This document shows positions 43,525 to 56,494 of a DNA stretch of 64,000 nt, piece by piece; position 1 is the stretch's first letter, and every line of letters begins with the position of its first letter. The translations under genes and the position numbers were made by a program. Under the pieces are notes generated by a model. That model was not told the origin of the DNA. It saw nothing but the letters and a program-made list of their open reading frames with translations, and did no database searches. The stretch is taken from NCBI GenBank assembly GCA_013368445.1, contig JAACJO010000019.1:372001-436000 (forward strand), written 5' to 3'. Source of the DNA: Leucocoprinus leucothites (Eukaryota > Basidiomycota > Agaricomycetes > Agaricales > Agaricaceae).

Positions 43525-46500
43525 ATGTCACTCCCTGATAGTCCTGAGCATGAATGCCAGTCATAACAGTCTGCAGATAGACTTGAATGATATCAAATGA
43601 CTGATCCTGATGATCGCCATAACTGTAATCAGAGTCAGCAACATCAGTTCTAGATTCCTGCTCAGCCAAATTTTGGGGCTCAGGCTACAGCATCTGGATC
43701 AGGTCATACATCTGTGACTGGGCTTCAGCCTGCAGCAGAGATTAGAACTGGACCCCAGGCTGGATCATCAACAGCTGAAGCTTATCATCATCATCATCCA
43801 CTCCATTCAATTCCTGAAACACATTTACCTCTTAATTGGGATCATCCTATTCAGCAAAATCCTCTTCTGCAAAACATTCCTGCAGCTCCTATCAGGAATA
43901 CTAGAGGAAGGGGTCAGAGGGGAAATAATGTTCAGGAACATATATTGAGACCTTTACATGATATATTCAGTAGATGTGCAAATCCAGCCTTCAACAACTT
44001 ACACAGAGGTCAGATTGCTCACTTGACACACAGTCAAGATATGAGACGACTGGCTGAAATGGAGGAATCTCTGAGAAGGCAGGCTGAAGCAAGGTGTTTG
44101 CAGCATGAACAGACTATTTGGAGGTTAGAAGAGCAAAGATGAAGAGAAGAGGCAATCAATCAAAGACTGATTGATGAAACAAGGCACATAGCTGTAGAAG
44201 CTGAGGTTAGAAGATTAGGTCAAAGGTGCTATCAGGAGAATGAGCTTCAGGGAGCTCAAAATCAAAGGAGTCAATAGAGGGATCAACAAGGAATGGAACA
44301 AGGAGAGCAGATGCCCTTAACACAAGCTCAGTTACTGCAATTACAAGCAGATGTCAGATGAGCTAGAGATCAGGAATTCCAGAGGATACTTCAAGAGTGG
44401 GAACATGAAAGGCTAGATGATGATAGAGGCAATGACAGGAACAATGATGTTGAGCCTGAGGCTCAGAGAATTATTCATCAGTTTCAAGCTCAACAACAAG
44501 CAGAAATTGGTGATGTTCCAGTCAATGAACCAGAGCATAACCGACATCTCTATATAATGGAGGATGAAGAGGAAGACAATGCTAATCATGGTGCCCAAAA
44601 TCTACCTCCCATTAACCTACCTGCTCTCCAAGGTCACTTGCCAGACAACTTACAGCACAACCTGCCTAAAGGCTGCAGGCCATATAGAGAGCCAATTCCT
44701 AAACATGATCTGGGACCCATGAATATTTGTTGTCCAAAATGCTCTGCACTTCATTTTGATTCAGAAAAGCTCACATCATCAACATGTAATGAGCCAAAGT
44801 TTGGCATGTGCTGTCTTCAAGGACAGATACAACTCCAAGCTTATCATCCTATGCATCCTGATCTCAAAAAGTTCATGTGTAGTAGAATGCCGCGGTCTGA
44901 TGAGTTTAAGCAAAATATCAGGCACTACAATGCAAGCTTGGCATTAACATCTCTTGGTGCTACTATTGATCAGTCAGTCACAAGAGCTAGAGGTCTATAT
45001 TGTTTTAAAATTAGTGGAGAGCTTCACCACTTGACAGGTGCCCTCCTACCCAATGATGGAGAGACACCTATGTATGCTCAGATCTATATGTATGATCCTG
45101 ATGATCAACTTGGCTTCCATATGCAGAACAACCAGACCTTAGACAGAACTGTCATGTCTGAGCTGCAGGCTTTGTTAATGCAGATTCATCCTTATATTAC
45201 ACAGTATAAGCAAGCATTTGAAATTATACATCAACATGCAGGACCAAATACTTTGCAGGATGTCTCAGTCAGGATACATACTGATCGTACAATGGACCTA
45301 TGGTGCTATAATGCACCTACTGGAACAGAGATTGCTGTGCTTCTCCCTGGAAGTGGAGCTGAGGAATGCTCTGAAAACAGGGACATTGTTTTGCACTTGA
45401 GAGGTGGTGGATTAAAAAGAATTAGCCACCTCCATCCTGCTTACTCCTCTCTGCACTATGTGCTACTCTTTCCATATGGTGAAGATGGCTGGCATACAGA
45501 TATACCTTCACATCCTGGATCTAATGGGAATATCTGCTCTGAAAAGGTATCACAAAGGTGTTATTATGCATATTGTTTTCATGAGCGTCCAGAGGAGCAG
45601 TCACCATTATTTTGGGCTGGCAAGTTATTTCAGCAATATGTTGTTGATGCCTGGGTCTCTATTGAATAGAGTTATCTGCATTGGATATGACATCATCAGA
45701 AGGAAATTTGTGCAGATATCTATCAAGGTCTTCAAGATATCATACTTGGTGACAATATAGTCAATATTACTCTTGAGAACCATGGCCAAAGGATAATCCT
45801 GCCCTCTTCCCACTCAGAAAGTGAACGCCATATGAACCAGCTATTTCAGGATTCAATGGCAATCTGTAGAGCATTCCACAAGCCAGACATTTTCTTGACT
45901 ATGACTGCAAATCCAAACTGGCCAGAAGTCCAAGCAGCTCTGTTTGAGGATGAAATCCCTAACAAAAAAAAGCAAAGTGCCTCTGACCATCCTGATATTG
46001 TGGCAAGGGTTTTTGAGCAAAAGAAATCTGCTCTCCTCAAAGAAATCAGAGAAGACCTTTTTAGATCAACAGCTGCAATGGTCCATACCATAGAGTATCA
46101 ACAGAGAGGACTACCACACATGCATCTGCTCATATTCCTTGATGCTCCTTACAAGATCAGAGATGCAGCTCATGTTGACTCGATTGTCTCTGCAACACTC
46201 CCAGATCCAGACCTGGAGCCTGTACTGCATGAAGTTATCACAACAATAATGCTACATGGCCCCTGTGGAGAGGTGTTATAAATGTCGACCTGATTGACGC
46301 TCATTGTGACTTAATCATCCTAGACGCCGACACAGCCACCAGGACCGAGACTGCGGTTCTAGATTGGGAAGAGTACGTTGGAAAGTTTGATGTGGAAGAA
46401 GAACGATTTGATGTTGATTGGGACGAGTATAATTGGACGAACATTATTAGGAGGATCAGGAGGAACGGTTTTGCTGTTTGATTGTTATGGACTAACAGGA

Positions 46501-49500
46501 TTGATTAACAGACAATGATGGTTTCATGGACATCGCGTTTGGATTTGAACTATTAGATATCTAACTATGATAGCTGTTACATCGGCAGACAGATACGTAT
46601 TTATCAGAATCGTGATAGTGATTTTCGGACTTGTAGTTGTAGTTTCATAGTTTGATATCGTTTCGTCTAGTCAGTATTTAAGGACTTGTATCTGGAAGAT
46701 TAAACGCAAGTTTAATCTTTCCTTTGTTTCCCGGACTACTTGTGTTTACTTGCCCTGCCTTGAATTCACTTGTATCATTGTTGTTGTCTCGAACCTCGCG
46801 CTACCTTAGACTTACCTCAAGTCTTCTTGGCCTTCTCTTACTAGGCTTTCGAGAATACTCAAGCTTATTAATTGAAGTAGGTTAAAGACCAGTTAGCCGC
46901 TGTCTTATGTAACCCAATCACGTGTTGTGACACATGACATTACTAGGCGCTCTGACTGTAAATCTTAACAAGAGGGATATCCAGATGCAAAGTGCATGGT
47001 TGATGGAAAATGCAGCAAAAGATACCCCAAGCCTTTCAATGATACAACAATATATGGAGAAGATGGCTACCCTAGCTATGCACATCCACAAAATGGCCAT
47101 ACCTTCCACAAAAACAATTTTGACTATGACAACTCCTGGGTAGTACCACACAACAAGTACTTATGTGCTCAGTACTAATGTCATATCAATGTTGAAATTT
47201 GTGCCTCAGTGGAAGCTGTGAAGTATATTCACAAATATATCTATAAAGGCCATGATAAAGCTACTCTAGAAATTAGTGCATGTGGGGATCAGCAGCAAGA
47301 TGAAATCAAAGAATATCTAGATGCTCACTATATCTCTCCAATAGAAGCATGTTGGCACATCTTTGAATTTCCTATGCATAGTGAAACTCCCACTGTATAT
47401 CGTTTACCAATCCACTTGCCCAACCAGCAGTTGATCTACTATGATCCAGATCAAACTGCAGAAGAAGTCCTTGCCAGAGACAGTATTCATAAAACTGCAC
47501 TTACAGCTTGGTTTGAGGCTAACCAGTAATATGGTGAAGCTACACAAAACATTCTCTATCAAGACTTCCCTCGCACCTTTGTTTACAACAAAAAAAGCAA
47601 AAGGTGGACACCCTGTGCAAAAGGATATGCAATCGGAAGAATGTATTTTGCTTCTCCTACACAGGGTCAGAGATTTTATCTCAGACTCTTACTCACAGCT
47701 GTTCTGGGTGCAATATCATTTGAGTTTCTGTGGACTTTTGAAGACAGGCTCTATCCTACATTCAAGGATGCCTGTTTAGCATGAGGACTATTGGAAAATG
47801 ATGGAGAGTGGGAGCAGTACTTGGATGAGGCCAGTGCTACTAAGACTGGCTCTGCATTATGGTCTCTATTTGCAGTAATCTTGATATACTGTGAACCTTC
47901 TGAATCTGAAAAACTGTGGGAGAAGTTCCGGGTTTATATCTGTGATGACCTTTGACAAAGACTGGGCAATATTAACCATTACCAGGATTGGGAATTTACT
48001 AATGTACAAATCTGGGACTATGGACTCCATCTGCTTGACAAAATCTTACACAAGTCTGGCAAGGACTTGACCAAGTTTCCTAACATGCCACTTTCACAAG
48101 GTCCTGGAAATGGTGAAGCATGGCATGATAATGATACTCATGCTAACTTCATATTGCATAAGCAGCTTGACTATGATTGACCTGTGCTCAGAAGAATGGT
48201 AGCAGATAACTGTGCATTGTTCAATCCAGAGCAGACTGCTGTGTTTGATGCAGTAATTGCATCTGTTGACCAGGAACTAGGGAAAATGTTTTTTATCCAC
48301 AGTGCAGGAGGGGGAGGAAAGACCTTTGTGTGCAATACTCTTGCTGCAGAAATCCGATCATGTCCAACTGAAGATGTTGCATTATGTGTAGCATCTTCTG
48401 GAATTGTAGCTCTACTACTTGAGGGGGGCTGAACAGCTCATTCCAGATTCAAGCTTCCATTAGCTATTGATGAAGCTACAGTAGCACCCCTCACACCTCA
48501 ACATCATATGTTTGATGTTTTAACACACACCAAAATTCTCATCTGGGATGAAGTTCCAATGCTACATTATCATGCAGTCCGTGCTGTTGATCACTACTTA
48601 CAATATTTGCTTGGCAAGGACATATCCTTTGGGGGGATTACTGTGGTCTTTAGTGGTGACTTCCATCAGACACTTCCTGTTGTTCCTAGAGGACTGCACC
48701 CAGATATTATAGGTGCTTCTCTTTGCTGAAGTGAATTCTGGCAGAATATCAAAGTTCACTACTTGGTGCAAAATATGAGGTTGGAAAGAACTACTGAAAG
48801 TGATGCCCATGCACAGTGGCTGTTGCAAATTGGTGCTGGAGAAAATATGGGGAATGATAATACAGTGTTGGTCCCTGAGATAATGTGAGTTCCAGATAAC
48901 TCACTGGAAAACTTAATTGTATCTACCTATCCCAATATTAATCATCAACAGCTAGATCAGTATTATCTGGATAGGACAATTCTATCGTCCAGAAATGATG
49001 AAGTTGATGATATAAATGAAACTATCCTTGCCAAGTTCCCAGGACAGAGAAAAGTGCTTATGAGTGTTGACTCAGTTGTTCTGGAAAACCAAGAAATATG
49101 AAATTACCAGCCTTATCCTCCAGAATACTTGAACTCACTTAATACAAGTAGGTTGCCACTTGCAAAGCTTGCTCTAAAGGAGGGTGTTCCTGTAATGTTT
49201 CTTCGGAACTTGGATCCCTCTAGATGTCTCTGTAATGGAACACGGATAGTTGTACACAAAATTGGGAGAAGGGCACTTACTTGCTGTATTATTTCTGGAG
49301 ATGCAAAATTCTCAGGAAAACTAGCATTCATTCCAAGGATTATGATTTGGCTAACAGCTGAAACACTTCCAATCCCTCTTCAGTGACATCAGTTTCCAGT
49401 CCATCTTGCATTTGCAATGACAATCAACAAATCCCAAGGACAGTTGGTTAAACATGTTGGAATCAATCTGCAAACCCCTGTATTTTCACATGGCCAATTG

Positions 49501-49623
49501 TATGTAGCTTTGTCTTAATGTACATCTGGGTCTAGGATCAAAATTCTTCTACCTTCAGAAAATAGAAATAACTGGACCACAAATGTAGTATATAGAGAGG
49601 TTTTGTCTGGACTTAGACTTTGA
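43525..49623 (+). pseudogene. Helitron RepHel gene (Rep plus PIF1-like helicase), dead
   Basis: A single frame runs from ATG at 43525 to TGA at 49623. Removing the solo LTR (697 bases) and one AGAGG repeat leaves 1799 codons. Order: Gln/Arg-rich N-terminus, a zinc-finger-like CCPKCSALHF, the Helitron N domain, the HUH motif LPHMHLLIF at about 46110, the two-tyrosine motif KYIHKYIYKG at 47221, Walker A AGGGGKTF at about 48307, Walker B LIWDEVPM at 48540, and helicase motifs SGDFHQTLP and INKSQGQ. I count 19 in-frame stops, 12 of them TGA, and no frameshift. Several TGA sit where the family has Arg. Confidence 0.9.
46274..46970 (+). mobile_element. Solo LTR, family B (copy 4)
   Basis: 697 bases flanked by an exact AGAGG duplication (46269-46273 and 46971-46975), inserted in the Helitron Rep domain shortly after the HUH motif. 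It is the most CpG-rich copy of the family and its 68-codon frame is open. Confidence 0.93.
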
Positions 49624-49821
49624 TTCCTTTTTTGTTTTCTCATCTCTTACTTCAGTTCTCAGATGGCCTTTAGTATATGTATATATTCTTTTTTCAGATT
49701 TTTGAATGGTCTTTAGAATATAGGAACAATTGTTTTACCATTTGATGTGAATTTTGTATTTTCAAATAATACTATCCTCCAGAACTCAAAGCCTAAGTTT
49801 GAAAGCTCAGATTTACCATTG

Positions 49822-50150
49822 TGTCACACCCCATGCCGAAAGCATGGGTATCAAAACTCATATTGCAGAAAAAGGATAAGAGCAGAATTATTGTCCAACA
49901 TTTCAGAAAGGCTAGAAGATAAGAATATCTGAGACATCAGAAGGGAACTAAAAATGACAAGGGAAATGGAACATGACATGATATGGGAAAGTCCAAATAC
50001 AATGCACAAGAAGTCACAGGGCAAAGAAGAAGAGTGGAGTGAATAAGGTGGAAGCAAGCCAATCCAATGAGATGGAAGACAAAGCATGCATAAAAAGATT
50101 CTAAGTAAGATATTGACAGCTGGGCCAGTCAGAAGGATCAGGTCATGACA
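49822..50150 (-). repeat. 3' LTR of the decayed minus-strand chromovirus
   Basis: 329 bases, TGTCACACCC...GGTCATGACA. It is bounded by a polypurine tract on the minus strand (50151-50163) like that of Gypsy-1. Confidence 0.7.
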
Positions 50151-50278
50151 GTATTCCCCCCTAGGGCTGAGCCCTCGAAGCCCTGTGATCTGATCATGGG
50201 AATCAATTTCAAACTCCGTATAAATTCCACTCTGCAAAAAATTTAAGCTTTTTTCTTTCTTAACCTCCTTACTCTACC

Positions 50279-51497
50279 ATGGCATCTAACTTGCAGACAC
50301 AATGATCCGAACTGGTATCTGACATCGATTTTGAGGAGGCTCTCACCATGCTGGATGCAGAGGACACACACGAGTAAGCCAAGGAAGAGGAGAGGAGGAA
50401 GTGGGAAGTTGAAGAAGTGGTGAGGAAATGGAGGGTCAAGGAAGAAAGAGAGAAAAAGAGGGAGAAGTTGCAGCAGATGAAAGAGGTGAAGGAAGCAGAG
50501 CAGAAGAGAGCCAAGGAGGAGGAGCAGAAGCAGAAGGAGGAGGAAGACAAGAGGCTATGGAAGGAGTTGGAGGCCATGGCAGCTTTGGAAGTGAGGGAGA
50601 GAGAGAGAGAAAGAGAGGCAGAAGGAGAAAGAGAAGGCAAAGGGAAAAGGAAAGGAGAGGACAGGAGAGTCCACATTAAGTGGAAAGCAGATGCAGAGGC
50701 CAGGCCTGTGATGAAGAAGATGAAAAGGAATGTGCCTGCAATGGGTACAAGGGAACTCCCACCTGCAAGGGCAGCTGCTGTGAATGTCAGAAAAGGTATT
50801 GACCAAGGGCCTACCCCTGGTCCCTCCCAAGTGTCCACTATTGACAGTGGTTCATATGCCCCTGATCATGACTCAGATGTCAAGATTGAGGATACCCCCA
50901 AGAATAAATGGGGGAACTACAACAAGAGGGATAGGAAGGTGAAGATGGGTGGCAAGAACAAGTCTGGGCAATGTTGGTGGCTGGGCAAGGACTGCAAGAT
51001 ACAGTCAGGCAAGTGAGTTTATTCTTCTGTTTTCTGATATCAGGTCGCAGCTGATCTTCCACAGCAACAAGTACATGTGTGAGGTATGCAATAGCTCAAA
51101 GCAGCATTGCACATTTCCCTCTGAGGCAGATAAGGCACCTCATGAACAAATGTATGACTTTATTGTTGAGATCCATGCCACGCAAACAGTAATGATGGAG
51201 TTAGTGGCAGAAGTGAGAGAGTTGCAGGCCAAGGTCAGGGGTTGGCAGGAACAGGTCTTCAAGTCGATGTGACATGGAAACAAGCAGTGCTATGAACTTG
51301 TGGAGGAGTTCAAGATGCTCTTTGAGTGCTGCATATGGCAAGGATTGTTGATGAGCAATGACGCCTATGAGAAAGCAAGGAAGAAAGAGGAGGAGAAGTG
51401 GAAGAAGAAGACAGTCAAGGTGACAACATTGGGTAGAGAATTGTCAGGAGCCATGGCATCAGGATCAGGTCTCTCCAAGGAAGCTAAGGGGCCATAG
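50279..51497 (+). pseudogene. Antisense gene of the decayed chromovirus
   Basis: Opposite strand to its pol, in the same place as the Gypsy-1 antisense gene. From ATG at 50279 the frame has a TGA and a TAA early, then stays open to 51016: acidic start, a long Glu/Lys/Arg coiled coil, then GQCWWLGKDC. After an apparent intron near 51010-51040 comes YMCEVCNSSKQHC and a coiled-coil segment, VELVAEVRELQAKV-like, ending at about 51272. The two Cys clusters fit the halves of a C-X2-C-X6-C pattern, with the first Cys apparently lost. A further open piece runs to 51497. Confidence 0.6.
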
Positions 51498-51501
51498 GGA
51501 G

Positions 51502-51871
51502 ATGAGGAGGGTGATGGGGAAGAGGAGGATGAAGGTGAGAGTGGAAAAGAATGAGTGGCCACTTCCTCATTTCAGGTCAAATTTTTTGAACTTGTATATT
51601 TCAGTATTTTTTGGACCTGTGTCTTGTTGCTAGTTGGTAATGTGATGCCTGTTCCCACTCCTTGAGGTGACGAATGAACCTAAGATGAAGATTTGATAGG
51701 AAGATAAGATGAGAATTTATAAGTCCAAGCAGCTGAACAAGATATACAGGATGACTATGAGCCAAAAAAAGAGATGAGCAGAAAAATAAAGTGAAAATAA
51801 AGAAATGCATGACAGAAGATGATTAGTCCGGATGGAAGAGAGGGAATGGATCATGCAAGCCAATGTTAAAT
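51502..51871. other. Spacer between decayed pol and its antisense gene
   Basis: About 370 bases with no coding signal, matching the position of the Gypsy-1 spacer at 11943-12240. Confidence 0.4.
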
Positions 51872-54800
51872 CTAGGATAGGGGAAGTGGACCAGGCTTGT
51901 GAGGATAAGTGGCATGGAAATCAGCAACAAGTTCAGCCACATGCGCAAGCTCAGTTGTGGGTAGCCAAGATGATTCTTCTTCAGTGTCTTTGTAGCCCGA
52001 CCAGAAGACCTTGTACAGAAGTTTACAAGCATGACAGCAGTTGATCTTAGAATCAATGATGCAGTCAATTTCATATTCCAGTTCACCATTGGTATGGGAG
52101 CTGGTTCTATATGATCAGGAAAGGTGTTGGGTGTGGACAGCTTGAGCATGGACATATGGAAGACTGGGTGAACAGCATGCATAGAATCAGGTAGGTGAAG
52201 GTTGAATGAGTGAGAACCAGGCTGAGTGATGATTTCATATGGACTGAGGTAACATTTGGAAAGCTTTTTGGAGGGGTGAGTGGTGTAGAAGAACTGAGCT
52301 TTCATGAAGACTTTCTGGCTGATCTGGAAGTCAGGAGCTGGCAACCATCTTACATCTGTGGATTGTTGATACCATTTCTGCACCTCGGATATTTCAGCTT
52401 TGAGAGTGGTGTGTAGGTTGTCAAGATCGACTGTGAAGTTGCAGGCATGGGCTGACATGATATTGTGCTCTGGATAGACTGTGAGGTTGGAGTGGTAACC
52501 CTTGTTGGTGAAGAAGGGAGAGATTCTGGTGGTAGCACTGGGGGCATTATTGTAGGCAAATTCTGCTAGTGGGAGGAGGTCAGACCAGTTGTCTTGCTGG
52601 TAATTGCAGTAAACATGAAGATATTGCTCTAATGTCTGGTTGGTATGTTCCATCTGTCCATTGCCTTCAGAGTGATAACCTGAAGTGAAATGTAGGTGCA
52701 TGTCCAGAGCCTTGCCGAGTGATCAGAAGAAGTGAGATACAAACTCTGAACTGTCATCAGATGTGACATGAGAGGGAACACCATGCTTGGAGAATACATG
52801 AATGACAAAGAGCCAAGCCAGTTCTGTGGAAGTAATGGTGTCATGGGTCGGAATGAAGATAGCCTGTTTGGAGAGTTGGTTGACCACTATGAGGATAGAG
52901 TTGAAGCCAGAAGAGGTCAGGAGTTTTTCAATGAAGTCCATAGAGATTGAGTTCCACAGGCATTTGGGAATAGGAAGTTGCTTGAGATTTCTGTAGGGCT
53001 TATGGCACTGGGATTTGGATTGCATACAAGTGACACATGATTTGCAGAAATCCTTGACCTCAGATTGGATATTCAGCCATGTGTATTTGCATTGGATGAG
53101 CTCTAGAGTCTTGTTCTGTCTGAAATGGCCAGAGAGAATGTGATCATGCTTATACTGAAGGACTTGGAGTTGAAGATTGCTGATGTCAGGTACATAGATT
53201 CTGCCATTGAGCCTTAGGAAGCCAGTGGGGTCAACTGACCAGTGACCTTCAGGTGAGGAAATGTGGGTGGATGCAATCAGATCCTGTGGAAGCGAGGTGA
53301 GGATGTCGGAATGAAGGTTTTCAAGATCTAATATGGTGGCTGCATGAAGGGAAGAAGTGGAAAAATATGTAGCTTAAATGGAAGCTGATAGTTGTTCATG
53401 GGTGAAGACAGGTCAGAAATTGTGTGGATTGACTGAAGCATAGCCATTGTTCCCCCCTTTATGGTAGACATCCCATCATATAGTGAGAGCATCAGGTTTG
53501 GTTCTGAGGCAGCTGGGTCAGAAACAGACAATGAGGTTGAACTAGGAGAGGATCTTGGTGGTGCAGAAGTATTCAAGATTTTTGTGATTGGTAACCACGT
53601 CAATAGGAAGAGAGGCCCCTTCAACATAATGCTGCCAGATGCAGAAAGCCTCAAAGATAGCTAGGAGTTCCTTGTCATGAGTATCATAGTTAGACTCAGC
53701 TGTGTTGAAGGTGTGGGAATGGAAGGCAATAGGATGGACTTCATTGTTATCCATCACAATGGACAGGATGGTGGCTAGGGCATAATTGGAGGCATTGGTC
53801 TTGATGATGATTTGGGAGTTAGGGATCCAATGAGTGAGGATAGGGGCTGTGGTGAATGCTTCCTTGAGAGAGTTGAATGCTTCATGACATTTGTGGTCAA
53901 AATTCCACTTAGCCGATTTGTGGGTTAGGCATGTAAGCAAGATGACAATGTTGGAATAGTTGTAGATGAAGTGTCAATAGAAGTTTGCAAAACCTAGGAA
54001 GGACTGTATGTCCTTGACCTTCTTAGGTTTGGGCCACTCTTGGATAACCTTGATTTTGTCTTCTGACATTTTGAGACTGGCTGGGGAGAGGATGTATCCA
54101 AGTTACTCAACAGAGTCAGAATGGAATTTGCACTTATCTGCTTTAGCATATAGGCCATGCTTGTGGAGCCACTTGAGGACATCTTGTACATGTTTACTAT
54201 GCAAGTCGAGATTGTTGGAGTAGATGAGAATATCATCAAGATAGACCCTCATGCAGACATCAAGGAGATCAGAAAAGATGTCATTCATACACCATTGGAA
54301 GGCTGTGGGTCCATTGGTCAGACTAAATAGCATGACAAGCCACTCAAAGGAGCTGTAGTGGGTCCTGAAGGCTGTCTTCCATTCATTGCCTTCAGTGATG
54401 TGGACGAGGTGGTAGGCATGGCAGAGGTCAATCTTGGTGTAAATGTGGGCTTTGTGGGGAGAGTTAAGGAGGTCAGAAATGAGCAGAAGCAGATAATGAT
54501 CCTTTTTAGTAAGCTGATTGAGCCCACAGAAGTCAACACAAAGTCAAAGTGAACCGTCTTTCTTCCAAATAAAGAGAACAGGTGTGCCATGAGGTGATGA
54601 AGTGGGATGGATAAATCCAATGTTGATGTGCTCATTGATGAACTCACAGAGTGCCTCAAGCTTGGATGGAGAAAGGGAGTAGATAGTGCCAACAGGAGGT
54701 TGAGCACCTTCAAGGTTGATCTTGAGGTCAGAGGGGCGATGTGGGGTGAGAGTATCAGCACAAGCCTTGCTGAAGATGTTGGCAAATTCATGATATTCAC

Positions 54801-55590
54801 TGGGCACATCAGAAAGGTCTGCTGACTCATCAGAGATACAAGCCAAGCCAGTGGAAGTGGATGTTGAGTTCAAATTGAGATGGAAGTTTACTGAGCCAGG
54901 AAGACATAAAGTGCGAATAAAAGCAGGAGTGTTGATGAGCGAAATGTGAGGATGTGCAGGAACAGAATCAGAAGTAGATGAAGGGGTCCCAGATGGTGAT
55001 GAATCCAGAGGAAGGGTGTCAGCTGTTGAGCTAGGATCGGGTAACAATGCAGAAACCACCATAGAAGTGGATGCAATGCAAACAGAAGAGGCAGGAGTAT
55101 CCAGCAAATATGATTGGAATGTAATACTACTCAAAGCCCAGTCAATCAATGGATTGTAGTGGGTGAGCCAATTGTGTCCAAGAACCACAGAGCAGGAAGA
55201 GTCGAGCTAGGTGACATACAAGTCAAGGGTCATAGATTCACCACTAGGAAAAGTAACAGGCAAGTTCACCAACTCAGTAATATAACTATTTGATGATCTG
55301 TCAAATAGGCAAGGCTCTATCGGAGGGATAGGAGAGGTCAGAAGGGAATGAGTGCAGGTGAAATCAGAATCAATGAAACAATGAGTAGAGCTGGAGTCAA
55401 CAAGAGCACTGAAGGGGAGCCATTGGATATTATCAGATGAGCAAATTAAAGAAGAAGAAAGTGAAATGGAAAGGGAATTGGGATCAGAAAGAGCAGACAC
55501 ATTGAGGCAGAGGAGACTCTCTGGTGCACAGATGAGCTCAATATGACCCTCAGTCTGTGTGGAGTCCTGAGGGCTGCTTCCTATTTTTCC
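51872..55590 (-). pseudogene. pol: Decayed chromovirus Pol
   Basis: Colinear with Gypsy-1 Pol, with many stops and a few frame changes. Protease ALVDSSSTHCFID near 55400 has the active-site Gly replaced by Ser. Reverse transcriptase keeps YLDDILIYSN near 54240. RNase H has KTNASNYAL, with Asp replaced by Asn. The integrase reads TSDDSSEF near 52760 and QMEHTNQTLEQYL near 52640. The chromodomain (LLYKVFWSGYKDTEE) continues in another frame near 51970, and it ends HKPGPLPLS at 51875. Relative to gag it starts in the -1 frame, as in Gypsy-1. Confidence 0.88.
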
Positions 55591-55863
55591 GAGCTCTTTT
55601 CAGAGTCCTTGGCAGGAGCTGCTTCGACCTTGTGGATCTTGGCCCTGTTCTGCTTTCTGTGGCATTGGTTGACCTTGTGACCTTTACCACTGCAGAACAA
55701 GCAGAGGTCTTCATCAATATGGCACTTGTGCTCTTCCAGAGTCAATTTGCTGTCCTTGCCTAGCTTGTCAGAGATATCTGGTTTTGCAGGACAGGTCAAA
55801 GAGTGTTGCTGGTTAGATGTAGATGGAGTGGGGGTAGTGGATTTGGAGGGGCCTGAGAGGTAT
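55581..55863 (-). pseudogene. gag: Decayed chromovirus Gag, C-terminal fragment
   Basis: Contains a zinc knuckle, CLFCSGKGHKVNQC (CX2CX4HX4C), and a charged tail ending TCG GAA AAA TAG. The upstream part is cut off by the family-A LTR. Confidence 0.8.
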
Positions 55864-56494
55864 TGTTATGTATATTGATTATATCTAGCATTTGTTCCAT
55901 CTACAATACGAAGTCGATATTAGCTTTACTTAAGTAATATCGCAATTATATTTTCCTCTTATTTGTTCTTGTATTTTCTAGTTTGTTTTGACTCATTTAC
56001 TTTGTCTGGTTACAACTCATTATGACTTGTTTGGTTTTGTTGTATTTTGATAATATGTGATTGTTAAATATAGCTGCGCTATATTTGGACTTACCTTGTG
56101 ATTGATCAGATGATCAAAGAAGAACTTCTTTAGAAGAACTTCTAAAGCTTCTTTGACAGATTGCGTCTTATATAGTTTAATTAGCGTTAAGGAAGCTGTA
56201 CACTTCTCTTCTTTCATTAGAAGTCCTTAGCCCTAGTTAATAATAGATACAGACTTGTAACATATATAAGTCGTCGACATCTATCAAGGAGAAACATTGT
56301 TTCTACTTGGTTAGGTGGAGACTCAATACGAGCCTTTATCTATACAAAGTCGAATTGAACTTAAGCCTTAAGATATCAATTACTAGAGTCTTTACTCTTA
56401 TAATCACCGTATTATAACTCTGACTTAGTAAATGACTTTGTCGCTTACCGAGAAGGAGTCCCCTTTGATAAGATCAACTCGATACTTATTGCGC

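Larger units (their letters stand above)
49822..55863 (-). mobile_element. Decayed Gypsy-1-like chromovirus, minus strand
   Basis: Homologous to Gypsy-1 along its whole visible length: gag zinc knuckle at 55700, pol at 55590-51872, an antisense gene at 50279-51270 and a 3' LTR at 49822. The 5' part of gag and the 5' LTR are missing because a family-A element inserted at 55864. It is CpG-poor with many stops, so it is much older than Gypsy-1. Confidence 0.88.
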
